From JBBQVO01 sp038211505 (lineage in GTDB: Bacteria; Chloroflexota; Dehalococcoidia; DSTF01; JACRBR01): 14,390 nucleotides of DNA. Location of the stretch: positions 1-14,390 of the forward strand of contig JBBQVO010000080.1 of the NCBI GenBank assembly GCA_038211505.1, written 5' to 3'. This document shows positions 6,910 to 14,034 of the stretch, in pieces. Under the pieces are notes generated by a model. It was not told the origin of the DNA. It saw only the letters and a program-made list of their open reading frames with translations, and searched no databases. Position 1 is the stretch's first letter; each line of letters begins with the position of its first letter. Position numbers and translations under genes: made by a program.

Positions 6910-8151
6910 ATGGTGGAACTTCGACGAGTGGTGGTGACCGGCATCGGCGCGATCACGCCGATCGGCAATGACGCCGAGACGTACTGGAGGAGCCTGCTTG
7001 CCGGCAAGAGCGGCATCGGCCCGATCACGCACTTCGACCCCTCGAAGCACCCCGTGCGCATCGCCGGCGAGGTCAAGGACTTCGACCCGCTCGACATCAT
7101 GGAGTTCAAGGCGGCGCGACGCTCGGCGCGCTTCTCACAGCTCGGGCTGAAAGCGGCGAAGGAAGCGCTCGAGTCGGCGAAGATCGAGCTTGACCGGCAC
7201 ACGGCGACCGAGATGGGCGTCGTAATCGGCAGCAGCGGCGGCGTCTTTGAGATCGGAGATCAAGAGCTGATCATCGCCAACCGCGGCGCCAACCGCGTCG
7301 ACCCGCTGATCATCCCGCGCCTCGGGCCGCATATGTCCGCCGGGCGCGTCGGCCGCGAACTGGGGCTGCGCGGGCCGAACTCATCGATCAACAGCGCCTG
7401 CGCCTCCGGCACGGACGCGCTCGGCCACGCCTTCATGATGCTGCGCTCGGGCGCCGCCGACATCCTGCTCGCCGGCGGTGCCGAGGCGATCATCGTGCCG
7501 GTCTCCGTCGCGACGATGGGGCTCATGGGCGCGCTCTCGAAGGGCTACAACGACACCCCGCAAGAAGCGTCGCGGCCGTTTGACCTCAATCGCGACGGCT
7601 TCGTGCTGGGCGAAGGCGCCGGCGTGCTCGTGCTGGAGTCGCTCGATCACGCGCAGGAACGCGGCGCGAAGATTCTCGCCGAATACATCGGCCACGGCTG
7701 GTCATTCGACGCCGCCGACGACGCAGCGCCCGACGCCGAGGGCCAGTCGCTGGCGATGATCCGCGCGATGAAGTCGGCCGCGATCGCGCCGGACGAAGTG
7801 TCGTGGTTGAACGCGCACGGCACCGGCACTCCGTACAACGACAAGACGGAGACCGCCGCCATCAAGCTGGCGTTCGGCGATGCGGCGTATCGCGTGCCGG
7901 CGAGCAGCATCAAGTCGATGACGGGGCACTCGGCCGCGGCGGCCGGCGGCCTCGAGGCGGTCGCGTCGGTGCTGGCGATCCGCGACAACATGATCCCGCC
8001 GACCATCAACCTCAAGACGCCCGACCCCGAGTGCGACCTCGACTACGTCCCCAACACCGCCCGCGCCGCGCAAGTCGATACCGTGCTCAGCAACTCCTTC
8101 GGCATGGGCGGCCAAAACGCCACCCTCATCCTCCGCCGCTGGGCGGAATAG
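6910..8151 (+). CDS. fabF: 3-oxoacyl-ACP synthase II (KAS II)
   Basis: A 413-residue ketosynthase, the usual FabF length. From the ATG at 6910 the catalytic Cys is Cys164 (SACASG), and the two histidines are His303 (NAHGTGT) and His340 (MTGHSAAAAGG). These fall almost exactly where E. coli FabF has them. The GFVLGEGAGVLVLE and NSFGMGGQN segments are also typical. It elongates acyl-ACP with malonyl-ACP in type II fatty-acid synthesis. The start is ambiguous: ATG 6889 is longer, while AAGGAG (6902-6907) best suits GTG 6913 or ATG 6910. No acyl carrier protein, FabG or FabD gene is adjacent, so it stands alone here; a role in a secondary polyketide or lipid pathway is possible but unsupported. 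Confidence 0.93.
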   Translation: MVELRRVVVTGIGAITPIGNDAETYWRSLLAGKSGIGPITHFDPSKHPVRIAGEVKDFDPLDIMEFKAARRSARFSQLGLKAAKEALESAKIELDRHTATEMGVVIGSSGGVFEIGDQELIIANRGANRVDPLIIPRLGPHMSAGRVGRELGLRGPNSSINSACASGTDALGHAFMMLRSGAADILLAGGAEAIIVPVSVATMGLMGALSKGYNDTPQEASRPFDLNRDGFVLGEGAGVLVLESLDHAQERGAKILAEYIGHGWSFDAADDAAPDAEGQSLAMIRAMKSAAIAPDEVSWLNAHGTGTPYNDKTETAAIKLAFGDAAYRVPASSIKSMTGHSAAAAGGLEAVASVLAIRDNMIPPTINLKTPDPECDLDYVPNTARAAQVDTVLSNSFGMGGQNATLILRRWAE

Positions 8152-8175
8152 CGGCCGGCGGGTCGAGAGGGCCGC
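8151..8175. terminator. Possible bidirectional hairpin between convergent genes
   Basis: GCGGCC (8151-8156) is complementary to GGCCGC (8170-8175) with a 13-base loop, in the 27-base gap between fabF and the convergent membrane-protein gene. Neither side has a T-run, so this is weak evidence for termination. Confidence 0.2.
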
Positions 8176-8178
8176 CAG

Positions 8179-8607
8179 TCAGTTCTCCGCGCCGCGCCGG
8201 GCGCTCACAACTGCAAGCACGGCTGCGGAGGCGATGGGAATCAGGGCGCACGCCGATATCCATGCAACCATCAGCGCCGCGCTTACAACCGGATTTGTCG
8301 TGCCGCACGTCGATCTCTCGCAGCCGACGTATTGCAACGAATAGCCGAAGAAAGCGAACGTCGTCACCATCACCGTCAGCCATCTGGCCGTTGTTACTGC
8401 CAGCGCGACCTTGTTGCGACCGGCATGGAGCCATCCCGACCCGGATCCTACGCCGACCAGTGGCAGCGCGATCAGCAGCGATGCCTCGGTCTCGCCATCC
8501 GCCGCCAATACGGCAAACGCCAGAGGTATCGAGCCGATCGCAAGCAACTCAAGCGCCACGCCGAGCCAATCGACGCCGCTACCCCGGCCCGCTGCTAACG
8601 ACGTCAC
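8179..8607 (-). CDS. Hypothetical small membrane protein (about four TM segments)
   Basis: A 142-residue protein from a GTG start. Hydrophobic segments at about 15-35, 40-56, 66-90 and 108-134 suggest four membrane passes. Two cysteines lie in a loop (VGCERSTCGTT, about 94-104) that could form a disulfide if exported. I recognise no family. A GAGG lies about 9 bases before the GTG. It is convergent with fabF and follows another small membrane-protein gene on the same strand after a 79-base gap containing the palindrome CTCACGTGAG (8617-8626). Confidence 0.6.
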   Translation of the reverse strand: MTSLAAGRGSGVDWLGVALELLAIGSIPLAFAVLAADGETEASLLIALPLVGVGSGSGWLHAGRNKVALAVTTARWLTVMVTTFAFFGYSLQYVGCERSTCGTTNPVVSAALMVAWISACALIPIASAAVLAVVSARRGAEN

Positions 8608-8616
8608 GAATCGCGC

Positions 8617-8626
8617 CTCACGTGAG
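8617..8626. promoter_or_regulatory. Perfect 10-bp palindrome upstream of the small membrane protein
   Basis: CTCACGTGAG is a perfect palindrome located 10 bases upstream of the GTG start at 8607. Its position suits an operator for that gene, but a 10-bp palindrome can occur by chance. Confidence 0.25.
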
Positions 8627-8686
8627 TCACCCCGCAGGCGATCTTACAACAGTGGCGATGGTGCTGCGTAGGTGGCGCAACTGACC

Positions 8687-9145
8687 TTACGCAGCTTCCG
8701 GCAGCGGCAACTCTTCGCCGGCGGCGATCGCATAGCGATCGAGCAGCGCGTCGACGAAGGTGTCGACTTCGAAGAGGTCGAGGGTGATGTGCATGTGCTG
8801 GTCGGGGAGATCGGGGTCGTAGCACATCTTCACGCGATACTTGCCGAACTGTTTGACTTTCAACAGCTTCTCGTACGGCCACGTCTGCCAGCCACCCGTG
8901 CCGTACACCGTCAGCCCGTCGTCGTCGAGCACGACCGACGATCGCTGCCACGCCTTCGCGAGATAGACGGCGATGCCGCAGGCGACGATCCCGCCGACGA
9001 CGCACCACGTGACGATCGTCCAGCTGTTCGTCACCGGCGCGATCGCCAGCAGAAACGCGAAAACCGGCAGCGCCAGGATCGGCACGAACTTCTGCCAGAA
9101 GAAGATCCGAAAGTACTCGGCGTCCTGCGTTTCGCTCTCGTCCAT
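8687..9145 (-). CDS. Membrane protein with two TM segments and a PH-like cytoplasmic tail
   Basis: A 152-residue protein from the ATG at 9145; one extra codon upstream is GTG. Two adjacent membrane helices (about 20-40 and 44-63) are followed by a beta-rich domain beginning SSVVLDDDGLTVYG and containing WQTWPYEKLLKVKQFG. This layout resembles bacterial PH-domain (bPH-like) membrane proteins, but I cannot confirm the family. The C-terminus (FEVDTFVDALLDRY) looks helical. It has no Shine-Dalgarno; a TACTCT -10 ends 5 bases before the ATG, suggesting a leaderless message. Function is unknown. Confidence 0.6.
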   Translation of the reverse strand: MDESETQDAEYFRIFFWQKFVPILALPVFAFLLAIAPVTNSWTIVTWCVVGGIVACGIAVYLAKAWQRSSVVLDDDGLTVYGTGGWQTWPYEKLLKVKQFGKYRVKMCYDPDLPDQHMHITLDLFEVDTFVDALLDRYAIAAGEELPLPEAA

Positions 9146-9150
9146 CACGT

Positions 9151-9156
9151 AGAGTA
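9151..9156 (-). promoter_or_regulatory. Candidate -10 (TACTCT) for a leaderless small membrane protein mRNA
   Basis: On the minus strand TACTCT is followed by only 5 bases before the ATG at 9145, so transcription would begin at about the start codon. No ribosome-binding site is possible in that space. Confidence 0.4.
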
Positions 9157-9189
9157 TCGGCGCGCCTGAAGTCTCTCATGATCGCTTGG

Positions 9190-9368
9190 GGACGTAGGGA
9201 CGCAGCTTTAGCTCCGTCCGTGCTCGTGGAGCCACTACTCTCGCGTCTTACGCGCATCCGTGGAATCGCCGTGGTCTTTCGGAGCCTTGCTGCGCGCGGC
9301 AGGGCCTGCCGGTATCGGACAGCGACGCGCACGACGACGGACGGAGCTAAAGCTGCGTCCCTACGTCC
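9190..9368. mobile_element. MITE-like element with perfect 32-bp terminal inverted repeats
   Basis: The left arm (9190-9221, starting GGACGTAGGGACGCAGC) is the exact reverse complement of the right arm (9337-9368). The 115-base centre between them does not encode a recognisable protein and is not itself symmetric. The arms contain AGCTTTAGCT, nearly a palindrome. No clear target-site duplication is visible at the edges. It fills most of the 312-base gap between a minus-strand membrane-protein gene and a plus-strand pyrophosphorylase gene. It looks like a non-autonomous mobile element or a structured intergenic repeat; which one is undecided. Confidence 0.6.
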
Positions 9369-9424
9369 TCGGTTGGACGGTTTGATCGACATCCGACCTC
9401 CAACATCAAACATCCACCCCGCTA

Positions 9425-9455
9425 ACCCTTACGGATCGCCGCCGATACCCTTACG
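9425..9455 (+). promoter_or_regulatory. Direct repeat and candidate -10 at the pyrophosphorylase start
   Basis: ACCCTTACG occurs at 9425-9433 and again at 9447-9455, exactly 22 bases apart (about two helical turns). The second copy overlaps a TACCCT -10 (9446-9451) that lies 6 bases before the ATG at 9458. No Shine-Dalgarno is present. The pair could be an operator on a leaderless promoter. Confidence 0.4.
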
Positions 9456-9457
9456 CC

Positions 9458-10561
9458 ATGCACGCTGTGATCCTCGCCGGCGGCGCTGGCACGCGGCTGC
9501 GGCCGCTGACGTACGCGCGCCGCAAAGAGCTGGTGCCGCTGCTCAACCGGCCGCTGCTCGAATACCGCCTGATCAACCTGCGCGACCACGGCGTCGCCGA
9601 TATCGTGCTCGCCTGCTCGCAGGGGATGCGCGAGATCGAGGAGCATTTCGGCGACGGCGCGACGATCGGCGTGCGCCTCCAGTATGCCTACGAAGATCGG
9701 CCGCTGGGCTCCGGCCGCGCGGTGAAGGAAGCGGCGCGCACCGCCGGCGCGACCGGCACGCTCGTCGTCTGCAACGGCGACATCCTGACGAACGTCGATC
9801 TCACGGCGATGATCGCGCGCCACCGGAGTTCGGGCGCGACGCTCAGCCTCTCGCTCGCCGCCGTCGACGATCCGTGGAACTTCGGCGTTGTCGAGGTCGA
9901 CGCCGATCTACGCATCCGCAGCTTCGTCGAGAAGCCGCCGCAGGGCAGCGAGCCCAGCAATCTGATTAACGCCGGCACGTGGCTCTGGGAGCCGGACGTG
10001 CTCGATCGCATCCCCGACGACGAGACCGCTGTGCGCGACGGCTTCTCGGAGCGCGTCCTCTTTCCCGGCATCATCGCCGACGGCCACCGCGTCCAGGGGT
10101 TCGAGGAGGATCTCTGGATCGACGTCGGCTCGCCGGAGCGCTACCTCCGCGCCACCCGCATGCTGCTCGAGCGCACGACCGCCGCTTCGGGCGATCGGAT
10201 CACGCACGGCGAGAACGCCGTCATTGCTGACGACGCTGTCATCGAGGGTGATGCCATCATCGAAGGCGACGTGATGATCGGGAGCGGCGTCCGTATCGGG
10301 AGCGGCACACGCATCACCGGCCCGACCGTGATCGGCGACGGCACGACGATCGGCGAGGGCGCCATCGTCGACGGTTGCGTAATCTGGGAGGGCGCGCGCA
10401 TCAGCGATGATGCCCGCGTCACCGGCAGCATCATCGCCGCCGGCGCGATCGTCGGCGCGCGGGCCGTCGTCGTCGATGCGATCCTCGCCAACGGCGCCCG
10501 CGTCGCCGACGGCCATACGCCGGAAGCCGGCGTGAAAGTGATGCCGGGCGAGTCGGCGTGA
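9458..10561 (+). CDS. NDP-sugar pyrophosphorylase with left-handed beta-helix tail
   Basis: A 367-residue nucleotidyltransferase. The N-terminal GT-A-like domain (about 1-235) starts with the nucleotide-binding loop LAGGAGTRLRPLT (6-18) and has the metal-binding CNGDIL, plus FVEKP and NAGTWLW. The C-terminal part (about 245-350) is a run of hexapeptide repeats (for example AVIADDAVIEGDAIIEGD). It couples a sugar-1-phosphate to an NTP, most like mannose-1-phosphate guanylyl- or glucose-1-phosphate thymidylyltransferase homologues; the exact sugar is not resolvable. The usual PKP after the loop is R22-K23-E24, keeping only the lysine. The product feeds envelope polysaccharide or glycosylation in the cytosol. 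It stands alone, convergent with a DinB-like gene. Confidence 0.88.
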   Translation: MHAVILAGGAGTRLRPLTYARRKELVPLLNRPLLEYRLINLRDHGVADIVLACSQGMREIEEHFGDGATIGVRLQYAYEDRPLGSGRAVKEAARTAGATGTLVVCNGDILTNVDLTAMIARHRSSGATLSLSLAAVDDPWNFGVVEVDADLRIRSFVEKPPQGSEPSNLINAGTWLWEPDVLDRIPDDETAVRDGFSERVLFPGIIADGHRVQGFEEDLWIDVGSPERYLRATRMLLERTTAASGDRITHGENAVIADDAVIEGDAIIEGDVMIGSGVRIGSGTRITGPTVIGDGTTIGEGAIVDGCVIWEGARISDDARVTGSIIAAGAIVGARAVVVDAILANGARVADGHTPEAGVKVMPGESA

Positions 10562-10589
10562 CGCGCGACGATCTGTTTGCGCCAGCGAT

Positions 10590-11060
10590 CTACTTCGCGG
10601 CCTTCATGCTTTCGCTATGGCCGCTGATATGCCCGATAAGGATGCCCTCGACGACCTGCTGAGCGCTCATCTCGCCGGCCTGTGTGATGCCAACGCCCTT
10701 CGAGTCGAGCTGCCCGTCGCTGAGTCCGCGAAGCATCGCAGCCGCGGCCTCGCCGTTCTTGCGAGCGAGATCAAGCGTCTCTTGCTTCGCGACGTTGGCG
10801 AACTCCGTAGCATGGGCGGCGTTCCCCGTATCGACGACGCTGATATCGAGGTTCGGCGACTGACCCGCTGCAATCGCCTGCACGAGACCGCTGATGCCCG
10901 CCGTGCTCGTCGCCGCGTGATGCGCGGTGACACCCACCGGCCATCCCTCACCCGCGCAGGAGGCGCGCCATTGCGCATCCGACATCCCCTCGATCGTCTT
11001 CATCATCTCGCCGTTCGCCTGCTCGAACTTCTTGGCCAGCGCTTCCGCTCGTTCACTCAT
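10590..11060 (-). CDS. DinB-like four-helix-bundle protein
   Basis: A 156-residue, mostly helical protein. I place the start at the ATG at 11060 because AAAGGA sits 7 bases upstream of it on the minus strand; a longer frame to 11099 runs into the intergenic repeat. The pattern W-x-V-x-VTAHH (about 41-48) and the C-terminal GHISGHSESM suit the DinB / mycothiol-dependent isomerase superfamily, where three histidines often bind a metal. These proteins include thiol-dependent transferases and detoxification enzymes, but the substrate cannot be inferred. It is convergent with the pyrophosphorylase gene and has the first copy of a large intergenic repeat directly upstream. Confidence 0.65.
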   Translation of the reverse strand: MSERAEALAKKFEQANGEMMKTIEGMSDAQWRASCAGEGWPVGVTAHHAATSTAGISGLVQAIAAGQSPNLDISVVDTGNAAHATEFANVAKQETLDLARKNGEAAAAMLRGLSDGQLDSKGVGITQAGEMSAQQVVEGILIGHISGHSESMKAAK

Positions 11061-11078
11061 GGTGGAGTCCTTTCCTGT

Positions 11079-11249
11079 CTGTCCTGAAAATAGCGTCAAA
11101 GGGGGTCGCCAAACCGAATCGAACTCCCCTTCCCGCGTCGGGAAGGTCGCAGAGTCCCGCTTAGAGACGGCTGGGGGTTAGGTTGTTCCGCCACCGCTCC
11201 AGCTCATCTTCATCGGCGGGCGTGAGGCGCCGCCTCATGAAAACTCTGT
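11079..11249 (+). repeat. Large intergenic repeat, copy 1 (171 bp)
   Basis: This segment is closely similar to 14171-14320. Shared blocks include CCTGAAAATAG, GGTCGCCAAACCGAATCGAA, CTGGGGGTTAGGTTG and CGCCTCATGAAAACTCTGT. It contains an 8-bp hairpin, CCTTCCCG-CGT-CGGGAAGG (11128-11146), and carries about 22 extra bases after it (around 11147-11168) that are absent from copy 2. It occupies most of the 258-base gap between the divergent DinB-like and M20 genes and encodes nothing I recognise. Confidence 0.75.
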
Positions 11250-11304
11250 AGTGTGCCGTCGATCGTAGATCAATCGCGCGGTGGAGAGTAGCGACCGCGG
11301 CGGC

Positions 11305-11310
11305 TACGCT
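11305..11310 (+). promoter_or_regulatory. Candidate -10 (TACGCT) for a leaderless amidohydrolase mRNA
   Basis: TACGCT ends 8 bases before the ATG at 11319 and there is no Shine-Dalgarno at a useful distance. This matches the leaderless pattern seen at 3850, 9145 and 9458. Confidence 0.35.
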
Positions 11311-11318
11311 ACTTGCAG

Positions 11319-12497
11319 ATGCAGTACGACATCCGCCCCTCCGTCCGCGCGCTCGAAGCCGATCTCGTCGCGCTCCGTCGTGATCTGCACGAGCACGCCG
11401 AGCTCTCGCTCGAGGAGACGCGCACGCAGGCCGCGATCATCGATCGTCTGACCGCGCTCGGGCTCGATGATGTGCGTCCGTCCGCCGATACGGGCGTGAC
11501 GGCGATCGTGCGCGGCGGGCGGCCGGGATCGAACATCCTCTGGCGCGCCGATATCGACGCGCTGCCGCTGGTCGAAGAGACGGGACTGCCGTTCGCCTCG
11601 CAGGACAAGGCGATGCACGCCTGCGGGCACGATGGCCACGTCGCGATCGCCATTGGCATGGCGACGGCGCTGCAGGCGTCGCGCGCGTCGCTCGCCGGCA
11701 CACTGCGCTTCGCGTTTCAGCCGGCGGAGGAGCATGTTGGCGGCGCGCGGCGGATGATCGACGAAGGCATCATGCGCGATCCGGAGGTCGATCAGGCGTT
11801 CGGGCTGCACATCTGGGCGAGTAATCCAACCGGCGATGTCGTCGTCGTGCCGGGCCCGATCATGGCGGCCGCGACGCACTTCCGCATCGTCATCCGCGGC
11901 CGCGGCGGCCACGCGTCCGCGCCGCAGCACAGCATCGACCCGATCGTCGTCGCCGCGCACGTCATCGTCGCGCTGCAAACCGTGGTCAGCCGCGCCGTCG
12001 ATCCCGATCACCTCGCAGTGCTGACCGTCGGCCGCATCCAGGGCGGCGATCGCGGCAACATCATCCCGAACGAAGTGATGATGTCCGGCTCGATCCGCAC
12101 CTTCGATGCTGAAGTGCTCGGCCGCGTCCTCAAGCGCGCGGAGGAAATCGTGCGCGGCGTCACGTCGGCGTGGAACGCGGAGTACACCTTCGACTCGTCG
12201 ACGCTGCCCGCCGTCGTCAACGATCCGGCGGCGGCGGCGATCGTCGCAATCGCCGCGGCGTCGCTCGTCGGCATCGAGCGCGTGCGCGAAGCGCGCATCA
12301 CCGGCGCCGATGACGTCTCGTACTTCCTGCAGGCGGCCCCCGGCGCGTTCTTCCTGCTAGGCGCCGCCCCGCCGAACGCCGCGCACGTCTACCCGCACCA
12401 TCACCCGCAGTTCGACTTCGACGAAGCATGCATCCCGCTCGGCGTCGAGCTCGCCCTCCGCATCATCGAGCAGGCCTCTGGATCGGCTCTGTCGTGA
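11319..12497 (+). CDS. M20-family amidohydrolase (N-acyl-amino-acid / hippurate hydrolase type)
   Basis: A 392-residue metallopeptidase-fold hydrolase. RRDLHEHAELSLEE (20-33) is the N-terminal family signature. Metal-binding positions include Cys102 and His104 in MHACGHDGH, Glu137/Glu138 in QPAEEHVGGA, His164 in GLHIW, and a C-terminal HHHPQFDFDE. GRGGHASAPQ marks the inserted dimerisation domain. Members hydrolyse N-acyl or N-benzoyl amino acids and some auxin conjugates in the cytosol; the substrate is not determined. A TTG at 11313 would add two residues, but ATG 11319 is preferred. The M23 gene follows after 46 bases that hold a dispersed repeat, so an operon is possible. Confidence 0.9.
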   Translation: MQYDIRPSVRALEADLVALRRDLHEHAELSLEETRTQAAIIDRLTALGLDDVRPSADTGVTAIVRGGRPGSNILWRADIDALPLVEETGLPFASQDKAMHACGHDGHVAIAIGMATALQASRASLAGTLRFAFQPAEEHVGGARRMIDEGIMRDPEVDQAFGLHIWASNPTGDVVVVPGPIMAAATHFRIVIRGRGGHASAPQHSIDPIVVAAHVIVALQTVVSRAVDPDHLAVLTVGRIQGGDRGNIIPNEVMMSGSIRTFDAEVLGRVLKRAEEIVRGVTSAWNAEYTFDSSTLPAVVNDPAAAAIVAIAAASLVGIERVREARITGADDVSYFLQAAPGAFFLLGAAPPNAAHVYPHHHPQFDFDEACIPLGVELALRIIEQASGSALS

Positions 12498-12503
12498 CAG
12501 AAG

Positions 12504-12533
12504 GCAACCACGGATTACACGGATTTCACGGAA
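12504..12533 (+). repeat. Dispersed CCACGGATT-type intergenic repeat, copy 2
   Basis: The segment GCAACCACGGATTACACGG plus the following TTTCACGGA matches 6826-6857 (minus strand) at 26 of 29 positions. Its right end, CACGGAAGGG, supplies the Shine-Dalgarno-like GAAGGG (12531-12536) of the M23 gene. Confidence 0.6.
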
Positions 12534-12543
12534 GGGTTGATTG

Positions 12544-13290
12544 ATGGCCAAATGCGGCCAATTGGTTTCGTCTCGTCGAGTTGCCCGCGCTGGCGACTTC
12601 GTACTGATTGCGCTTGCGCTCGTTGTCGCCGCCGCATGTGGGGGCGGCGGATCGTCGGCGACGAAGACGCCGTCGGCAGTGCCGGCGACGGCAACCCCGG
12701 CCGGCCCCGATCTCACGGTGTTTCGCGGCTTCATCTATCCGATCCGCGGCGGCTGTTTGCCGAAGACCGATACGCTGATGCCCAACGCCGATCGCTCGTA
12801 CCGCGACGGCATTCACGAGGGCGTCGACTTCTACGACGTCGACAACTGCACGCACATCGAGAAGGGGACGCCGATCGTCGCGGCGAAGGACGGCGTCGTG
12901 ATCCGCGCCGATCACGACTACCACGTCTTGACGCAGGCAGAACTGGATGCCGCCGACAAGCGTATCGCTGACGGACACGCGAACGATCCGGACATTCTCG
13001 ATCTGTTTCGCGGGCGGCAGGTCTGGGTCGATCACGGGAAGGGCATCGTCACACGCTACGCGCACACAACATCTATCCCCGACAACATCCAGGTCGGCGC
13101 GCACGTCGCGCAGGGCGAGATCATCGCCGCCGTCGGCGATAGCGGCACGCCTGAATCGCTCAGCAACCCCGACACGGAGCTGCACCTGCACTGGGAGGTG
13201 CGCGCCGGCGACAACTTCCTCGGCAAGGGGCTGCCGCCCGAAGGCGTGCGCGCCATCTACGAGAAGCTCTTTGAGTCGGCGAGCCCATAA
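12544..13290 (+). CDS. M23-family peptidase-like lipoprotein
   Basis: A 248-residue exported lipoprotein from the ATG at 12544, with GAAGGG 7 bases upstream. A hydrophobic signal (about 18-31) ends in AAAC, with Cys32 as the lipidation site, followed by a Gly/Ser/Thr/Pro linker (to about 55). The peptidase domain has the zinc ligands HEGVD (His91, Asp95) and HLHWEV (His214/His216), plus RYAH (His174), as in lysostaphin/LytM-type endopeptidases that cleave peptidoglycan peptides. An insertion of about 30 residues (about 126-156, including LTQAELDAADKR) separates the first strands from the WVDHGKGIVTRYAH segment, longer than the usual turn. If the organism lacks typical peptidoglycan, another role is possible. 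The TlpA-like gene begins 3 bases after its stop. Confidence 0.88.
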   Translation: MAKCGQLVSSRRVARAGDFVLIALALVVAAACGGGGSSATKTPSAVPATATPAGPDLTVFRGFIYPIRGGCLPKTDTLMPNADRSYRDGIHEGVDFYDVDNCTHIEKGTPIVAAKDGVVIRADHDYHVLTQAELDAADKRIADGHANDPDILDLFRGRQVWVDHGKGIVTRYAHTTSIPDNIQVGAHVAQGEIIAAVGDSGTPESLSNPDTELHLHWEVRAGDNFLGKGLPPEGVRAIYEKLFESASP

Positions 13291-13293
13291 GCC

Positions 13294-13968
13294 ATGAGCC
13301 CCGATGACAAGCCGGACATTGACAAGGACTCAGGCGTCGAGGAGCGGCCGCAGAACCGACGCCAGTGGCGTGGCGCGCTGCGCAGCCTCTTACTGCCGGC
13401 CCTGCTCGTCGCGACGATCGTCGGCGGCCTCTGGTACGTCGAGCGCGAGCGCGGCAGCAGTCACGCCTCCAGCAACGGCTTCGGCATCGTCGCGCTGGCG
13501 GCCGAGAAGAATCCGACGGGCAACTCGCCATCCACAGACGTCGGCCGCGCCGCGCCCGACTTCCTCCTCGAGACGCCGGACGGCGGCCAGCTGCGGCTGA
13601 GCGATCTGCAGGGCAAGCCGGTGCTCGTGAACTTCTGGGCGTCGTGGTGCACGCCGTGTCGCAAAGAGATGCCGGAGATCGTCCGCGCCTACAACGCGCA
13701 CAAAGATTCCGGGTTCACCGTCGTCGCCGTAGACCTGCAGGAGAACAACGACCAGATCACGTCGTTCCGCCAAGAATTCGGCATGACGTTCCCGGTCGCC
13801 ATCGATCGCACCGGCGCCGTCGGCGACGCATGGCACATCGGCGGCTCCGTCGATGGCATCCCGTCGTCCTACTTCGTCGACGCCCACGGCGTCGTCCAGT
13901 CCCGCACCCTCGGCCCCCTCACGCCCGAAACGCTAGCCCAGCAACTCAAGGCCATCGGCGTCGAGTAG
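13294..13968 (+). CDS. TlpA/ResA-like membrane-anchored thioredoxin
   Basis: A 224-residue protein. A charged N-terminus (1-30) is followed by one membrane helix (about 31-48) and a linker, then a thioredoxin-fold domain from about 84. The redox pair is Cys119-x-x-Cys122 in FWASWCTPC, and the cis-proline is Pro190 in DGIPSSYFVD. The AAPDFLLETPDGGQLRLSDL entry is typical of the AhpC/TSA-Redoxin-TlpA group. It faces outside the cytoplasmic membrane and reduces disulfides, for example in cytochrome c maturation; no ccm/ccd genes are visible. The ATG lies 3 bases after the M23 stop, so the two are co-translated. The M23 lipoprotein also has several cysteines (Cys71, Cys102) that could be a partner, which is inference. 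Confidence 0.92.
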   Translation: MSPDDKPDIDKDSGVEERPQNRRQWRGALRSLLLPALLVATIVGGLWYVERERGSSHASSNGFGIVALAAEKNPTGNSPSTDVGRAAPDFLLETPDGGQLRLSDLQGKPVLVNFWASWCTPCRKEMPEIVRAYNAHKDSGFTVVAVDLQENNDQITSFRQEFGMTFPVAIDRTGAVGDAWHIGGSVDGIPSSYFVDAHGVVQSRTLGPLTPETLAQQLKAIGVE

Positions 13969-13983
13969 CAAGGCGACCAACGG

Positions 13984-14004
13984 GAACCACAGATCTCACA
14001 GATT
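13984..14004 (+). repeat. Degenerate CCACGGATT-type repeat, copy 3
   Basis: GAACCACAGATCTCACAGATT resembles the start of the repeats at 6826 and 12504 (AACCACGGATT...CACGGATT) with G-to-A differences. It lies just after the TlpA-like gene, as copy 2 lies just after the M20 gene. The relationship is less certain than between copies 1 and 2. Confidence 0.35.
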
Positions 14005-14034
14005 GGATAAGTGGGACGACGGACGAGCGATTTG

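Noticed and set aside
6910..8151. Stand-alone ketosynthase as a sign of a polyketide cluster
   Set aside because: No acyltransferase, ACP, ketoreductase or tailoring gene is nearby; motifs and length are those of housekeeping FabF.
8604..9413. 269-codon minus-strand open frame
   Set aside because: Overlaps the PH-like membrane protein gene and the inverted-repeat element; composition is typical of a shadow frame.
9178..9969. Long plus-strand open frame over the inverted-repeat element and the pyrophosphorylase start
   Set aside because: Arginine-rich, low-complexity translation in another frame of a clearly identified gene; typical high-GC shadow frame.
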